Part shown: positions 63,065-64,000 of the stretch, in pieces | Position numbering within the stretch: position 1 is the first letter of the stretch | Layout of the letters: every line of letters starts with the position of its first letter | Assembly: GCA_964426675.1 (NCBI GenBank) | Contig: CAYRRM010000015.1 | Coordinates: 1-64,000, forward strand | Direction of reading: 5' to 3' | Length of the DNA stretch: 64,000 nucleotides | DNA from: DYMC01 sp035406705 | GTDB taxonomy: Bacteria; Verrucomicrobiota; Lentisphaeria; Victivallales; GWF2-50-93 | Made by a program: the position numbers and the translations under genes | Notes under the pieces: generated by a model | Seen by the model: the letters and a program-made list of their open reading frames with translations, nothing else | Database searches by the model: none | Told to the model about the DNA's origin: nothing

Positions 63065-64000
63065 TTAGAAACCAGCATCATAAAGGTTGTGAATTTTTAT
63101 ATTTTTTTGTAAATAGTCTAAGCTTGTTTTTTCAGATTTTGAGTAAAAATTTAGGTGCAATTCTTCGCCAGCAAAAAGATGCATTCCATTGTCATCAAAA
63201 ATTCCTTCTACATCACCATGTCTTATCCATACATAAGGGGTAAATGTAGAACTTTTTATTTTTAGAGTAATTTTTCCTCTATTCTCAGTTATCTGCCATT
63301 TTATGTTTGGTTTTTCCAATTCCAGATATTTCCATTCATCGAATATATGAGAATTTTCTGTTTTAAACGAATCGCATTCAAGTGAAAAACGTAGAATTAT
63401 ACTCCTTTTTAGATTATCATCTTTTAGAATATCAGTAGTGTCAAAGATTTTAATTATCTTACTTTCCAGCGCTCTTAAATTTACTTTGACTTTTTCTGAT
63501 TTTAGTCTGCTACCATCAAACTTTTCTAAGGCTAATTTTAATTCGCCTTTTAGACTTTTTGTTAGATCGCTTGTGCCCCATATTTCAAGTCCTCTTTCTG
63601 TTTGAACACATGATACAAGTAATGGGGCAAAAAATTTCTTTTCCGCATAATGAAGGATTTTCCAGCGTCCTTCATAGTCAATGGAAGACCACGAAGCTGC
63701 AGGCCAGATATCGTTAATTTGCCATATTAGAGTTCCCATTGTGTGAGGTTTCATTCTTCTCCAGTGTTCACAGGCGGTTTTGATACATAATGTTTGTAGG
63801 ACTTGAGACATATAAATGGTATTTTCCCATCCGCATGGCATTCTGAAATGTTCCGATATGTGGTGAATAATTTTTTGATTTCCTTTATTGCATCTCTGAA
63901 AATGTTCCCCTACAAATGAAGTTATATTTCTATCTTGAGGCAATGTATATTTATCCAGTAGCTCTGATGCTGCAAATGACTGAAAACCAAATTCTGAGCT
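63065..64000 (-). CDS. C-terminal part of a GH2 beta-mannosidase-like protein, cut by the window edge
   Basis: The frame stays open to the end of the window (63065-64000), so the gene starts outside. The first visible residues are SSEFGFQSF, the nucleophile motif of GH2 beta-mannosidases. GWENTIYMSQVLQTLC and GTLIWQINDIWPAASWSSIDYEG then follow, typical of the family, and a beta-rich C-terminal end. It would release mannose from mannosides. The stop is 14 bases before the dxs start. Confidence 0.85.
   Translation of the reverse strand, partial: SSEFGFQSFAASELLDKYTLPQDRNITSFVGEHFQRCNKGNQKIIHHISEHFRMPCGWENTIYMSQVLQTLCIKTACEHWRRMKPHTMGTLIWQINDIWPAASWSSIDYEGRWKILHYAEKKFFAPLLVSCVQTERGLEIWGTSDLTKSLKGELKLALEKFDGSRLKSEKVKVNLRALESKIIKIFDTTDILKDDNLKRSIILRFSLECDSFKTENSHIFDEWKYLELEKPNIKWQITENRGKITLKIKSSTFTPYVWIRHGDVEGIFDDNGMHLFAGEELHLNFYSKSEKTSLDYLQKNIKIHNLYDAGF

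Overview
The window comes from a low-GC bacterium, by eye about one third G+C. Two traits suggest a member of the PVC group close to Lentisphaerota: several genes for short proteins with a prepilin N-terminus (FTLIELLVVIAII type) and a C-terminal H-X9-DG-like signature, and pairing of two of them with an exported glycoside hydrolase and an acetyl-xylan-esterase-like protein. This placement is an inference, since no rRNA gene lies in the window. I found no tRNA gene, no intact insertion sequence and no CRISPR array.

Layout. 0-5.7 kb: dnaX, wecB, aspS and a DnaQ-like exonuclease, all on the minus strand. 5.8-8.8 kb: a plus-strand sugar operon (PfkB kinase, D-lyxose isomerase-like cupin, polyol dehydrogenase). 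8.8-13.9 kb: priA, an FHA protein with a degenerate kinase domain, and a secreted protein of unknown function. 14-24 kb: rnhC, then tlyA, lnt, a nucleotide-sugar epimerase, pssA, psd, a DUF2062 protein, queA and glgA (envelope lipids, lipoproteins, RNA modification, glycogen). 24-36 kb: a secreted acidic protein, a membrane protein, pyrK, ilvB behind a probable attenuation leader peptide, a hybrid sensor kinase, a pseudopilin, phosphofructokinase, an NADH-oxidase-like flavoprotein and an esterase. 36-45 kb: a GT-C membrane protein, rpsU, rpoD with a very lysine-rich N-terminus, mfd, a ROK kinase, a TPR membrane protein and an orphan TadE-like protein. 45.8-50.3 kb: a compact operon with its own promoter (DUF5320 protein, NifX-like proteins, TrmO, two MinD/ferredoxin ATPases, Mrp). 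51.1-53.8 kb: trpA-pyrD-fmt. 53.9-60.9 kb: a LacI-regulated polysaccharide block. 61.2-64 kb: dxs and a truncated GH2 beta-mannosidase.

The strongest unexplained signal is a dispersed perfect palindrome, TGCGA-N3-TCGCA. I find 19 exact copies, all inside genes and in all three reading frames. A rough calculation at one-third GC predicts about 0.02 copies. It behaves like the HIP1 palindrome of cyanobacteria or a DNA-uptake or protein-binding word, not like a protein motif. Other leads are the ilvB leader peptide with consecutive Leu-Val-Val-Val-Ile codons, an FHA pseudokinase, a sensor kinase with eroded catalytic boxes, the lysine-rich sigma-factor tail, and structured intergenic repeats at 20.3, 50.5 and 61.1 kb.
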